A DNA stretch of 64,000 nucleotides from Anaerolineales bacterium (lineage in GTDB: Bacteria > Chloroflexota > Anaerolineae > Anaerolineales > Villigracilaceae), in contig JAUQXA010000046.1 of assembly GCA_030834895.1 (NCBI GenBank), forward strand, positions 1 to 64,000. The letters run 5' to 3'. Made by a program: the position numbers and the translations under genes. This document shows, in pieces, positions 61,884-64,000 of the stretch. The notes beneath the pieces were generated by a model. The model saw only the letters and a list, made by a program, of their open reading frames with translations, searched no databases and was not told the DNA's origin. The stretch's first letter is position 1; each line of letters opens with the position of its first letter.

Positions 61884-64000
61884 ATGGTTGCAAAATCTGC
61901 TGAAAACAAAGTAAAGAACGGACTGCTGCCCACCCTTCCCATGCCAAAGGGACTGCCCAAGGCGACGTTGACCGATAACGCCCGCCAGGTGCTGACCAAA
62001 CGCTACGTCCGACGCGGTGAAGACGGCAAGCCCGCCGAAACGGTGGAGGAAATGTTCTGGCGCGTGGCGTATCACGTGGCTAAGGTCGAGGAAGGATGGG
62101 GAGCCGACGTCGCCGAGCGCACCGTCGAATACTATCACCTGCTTTCCAGCAAGAAGTTTTTCCCGAACTCTCCTACTTTTACCGGTGCGGGAACTCCGTT
62201 GGGACAGTTGGCTGCGTGCTTTGTGCTTCCCATCTCCGATGATATGGGACGCAAAAGCTCGGGCATTTTCCAGACCCTGCGTGACGCGGCGTTAATCCAG
62301 CAGACGGGCGGCGGGAACGGATTCTCGTTCTCACGCCTGCGTCCAAAGGATTCCCTTGTCAATACCTCGGCGGGACGCGCCACGGGACCCGTCGGCTTCC
62401 TGCGGGTCTATGACCATGCGTTCGGTGAGGTGGCGCAGGGCGGTTCACGACGCGGTGCGAACATGGGCGTCCTGCGCGTTGACCATCCCGATGTGGAAGA
62501 GTTCATCGAGTGCAAGACCAACGAGAACCATATCACGAATTTCAACATTTCCGTCGGCATTACCGACGCCTTCATGCGCGCGGTGGAAAACGACGAGGAT
62601 TGGGAACTGCGCTTCCCCGATCTTGCTGAAATGAAGGCACGGAATTTTGACGGCACACTGGAACAGGCCGAAGCCGAGGGCATCAAGATTCGAACCTACA
62701 AGACCGTCCGTGCGCGTGACCTGTTCAACAAGATCGTCAAGCAGGCGCATCACAATGGCGAGCCGGGCGTCCTCTTTTTGGACGCGGCAAACCGCGAAAA
62801 CCCTGTCCCCCACTTATATCCGTTGGAGTCGACGAACCCGTGCGGCGAGCAATGGCTTGGACCTTACGAGAACTGCTGCCTTGGCTCGGTCAATCTCAAC
62901 GAGCATTGCGGAGCCAACAACACGGTGGATTGGGAAACATTACGCCAGTCCGTCGTCACTTCCACCCGTTTTCTCGATGACGTGGTGGAGGCGAACGGGT
63001 ATGTGCCGTCTGTTCCGCAACTCAAGGAAGCCGCGCACCGCGCCCGCCGCATCGGACTTGGAATCATGGGGCTTGCGGACTTGATGTACCACGTGGGCGT
63101 GCGTTACGGCTCGAAGGAAGGTCAGGAGTTTGGCGCGCAAATTATGGAGTTCGTCCGCTATCATGCGATGAAGACCAGCGTGGAGCTTGCCATCGAGCGC
63201 GGACCCTTCCCCGCCATCGAAGGTTCCATTTACGATATGGACGACATGCGCTGGACTCCCCCACACCCGCTGGCAAAATATCAGAATAACTGGAACAGGC
63301 CCGAGGTCGAGTGGAATTTGGTGGCGGATGGAATCCGTCAGCATGGAATCCGCAATGCAGCGCAGACCACCGTCGCGCCCACTGGCACAATCGCCACCGT
63401 CGCGGGATGCGAAGGCTACGGCTGCGAACCCGTCTTCGCGCTGGCGTACATCCGCCACGTCAACGACAACGGCAAGGATTTGCAACTCACCTACGCTAGT
63501 CCGCGCTTCGATGAGGCATTGAAGAAACTCGGCTTGGGAGAAGAGAAGCGGCAGGAGATCGTCGAGCAGGTGATGAGCCAGGGGACTTGTCAGCACGTCG
63601 CCGAACTGCCGCAGAACATTCGCGATACGTTCGTGGTCTCGTCCGATGTGACCGCCGAGGAGCACGTGCGGATGCAAGCCGCCCTGCAAGCCTTTGTGGA
63701 CAATTCGCTCTCGAAGACGGTCAACTTCCCCGAAGGCGCCACCGAGGCAGACGTGGCGATTGCCTATCAACTGGCTTGGGAACTCGGCTGCAAGGGGATC
63801 ACGGTCTACGTGACGGGTTCACGCGATAAGGTGGTTTTGGAGACGAAGGCCACAGCGGAGAAGAAAGCTCCCGCGCCCGAACCTGCCCAGCCCGCCGCTT
63901 CGACTGCGCTCAGCGTGGAACCCACAGCGATCTTGTGGCACGGGACAAAGAAGCCGCGCCCGAAGGCTCTGCCCGGTCGGACGTACAACATCGACACCCC
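61884..64000 (+). CDS. nrdJ: Adenosylcobalamin-dependent ribonucleotide reductase, partial
   Basis: The first 705 codons are present and the frame is still open at the window edge. Class II features are visible: LAACFVLP with the first redox Cys, the NPCGEQ active site, [11 protein letters not shown] and the [11 protein letters not shown] block. It reduces ribonucleotides using B12, without oxygen dependence. A dispersed CTTCGACTGCGCTCAG repeat is read in frame in the Pro/Ala linker near residue 673. GGAG precedes the ATG. Confidence 0.95.
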   Translation, partial: MVAKSAENKVKNGLLPTLPMPKGLPKATLTDNARQVLTKRYVRRGEDGKPAETVEEMFWRVAYHVAKVEEGWGADVAERTVEYYHLLSSKKFFPNSPTFTGAGTPLGQLAACFVLPISDDMGRKSSGIFQTLRDAALIQQTGGGNGFSFSRLRPKDSLVNTSAGRATGPVGFLRVYDHAFGEVAQGGSRRGANMGVLRVDHPDVEEFIECKTNENHITNFNISVGITDAFMRAVENDEDWELRFPDLAEMKARNFDGTLEQAEAEGIKIRTYKTVRARDLFNKIVKQAHHNGEPGVLFLDAANRENPVPHLYPLESTNPCGEQWLGPYENCCLGSVNLNEHCGANNTVDWETLRQSVVTSTRFLDDVVEANGYVPSVPQLKEAAHRARRIGLGIMGLADLMYHVGVRYGSKEGQEFGAQIMEFVRYHAMKTSVELAIERGPFPAIEGSIYDMDDMRWTPPHPLAKYQNNWNRPEVEWNLVADGIRQHGIRNAAQTTVAPTGTIATVAGCEGYGCEPVFALAYIRHVNDNGKDLQLTYASPRFDEALKKLGLGEEKRQEIVEQVMSQGTCQHVAELPQNIRDTFVVSSDVTAEEHVRMQAALQAFVDNSLSKTVNFPEGATEADVAIAYQLAWELGCKGITVYVTGSRDKVVLETKATAEKKAPAPEPAQPAASTALSVEPTAILWHGTKKPRPKALPGRTYNIDT
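63898..63913. repeat. Dispersed CTTCGACTGCGCTCAG repeat in nrdJ
   Basis: This 16-base element encodes STALS in the flexible linker of NrdJ. It is the reverse complement of the half-site at 23468-23483. Confidence 0.75.

Noticed and set aside
1..64000. tRNA, rRNA or phage genes
   Set aside because: I looked for T-loop-like GGTTCGAA patterns and integrase or capsid-like products and found none that could be supported.

Overview
The window looks like a chromosomal segment of a Chloroflexota bacterium, most likely class Anaerolineae. The basis is family-level: a full Gram-positive-style ribosomal protein supercluster, lipobox lipoproteins, a class II (B12) ribonucleotide reductase with NrdR, RNase J, a MenA-like prenyltransferase, DUF4404, DUF1992 and a MoxR-less DUF58/transglutaminase pair. 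Nothing in the sequence names a species.

Layout. 1-17265: end of tuf, then the S10, spc and alpha operons run together on the plus strand (rpsJ to rplQ), with secY, adk, map, rpmJ and rpoA, followed by truA, rplM and rpsI. infA is not in its usual place. 17300-20300: mazG, a zinc-ribbon membrane protein and a lipoprotein. 20300-28440: a nitrite/copper block. A crp-type regulator, a small cysteine protein and a cupredoxin-cytochrome c-NirK nitrite reductase form a minus-strand operon. Divergent to it lie csoR, copZ, copA, a lipoprotein, a TauE/SafE-like protein with a cupredoxin tail and a second HMA protein. 28500-36700: small operons and single genes (methyltransferases, PPK2, Mut7-C RNase, PCu(A)C, bacterioferritin, C39-like peptidase, hemerythrin). 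36800-41500: an autoregulated LacI gene, a ParB-like protein, a CAP-LysM surface protein and a lipoprotein. 41700-50800: prenyltransferase, DMT exporter, MBL-fold hydrolase, a large GT-C-like membrane protein, mutY and pcm. 50800-64000: RNase J with a long leader, DUF1992, NfeD-like protein, an alpha/beta hydrolase-acyl-CoA synthetase fusion, transglutaminase/DUF58, nrdR and the start of nrdJ.

The most unusual signal is not a gene. At least twelve short arrays of degenerate 7-base words are scattered through the window. Some are intergenic foldbacks; others sit in frame inside copA, mazG and a membrane protein gene, or supply start-site sequence. Other dispersed elements are also present: a CTGAGCGCAGTC hairpin repeat read as protein in two genes, a GGGGGCT/AGCCCCC palindrome family, an AGACTTCGGAAGTCT family and a pair of roughly 87-bp MITE-like elements around an nfeD-like gene. 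Four genes have a TATAAT box 6 or 7 bases before the start codon, suggesting leaderless mRNAs. All regulatory and repeat calls come from reading the sequence by eye; no database search or folding program was run.
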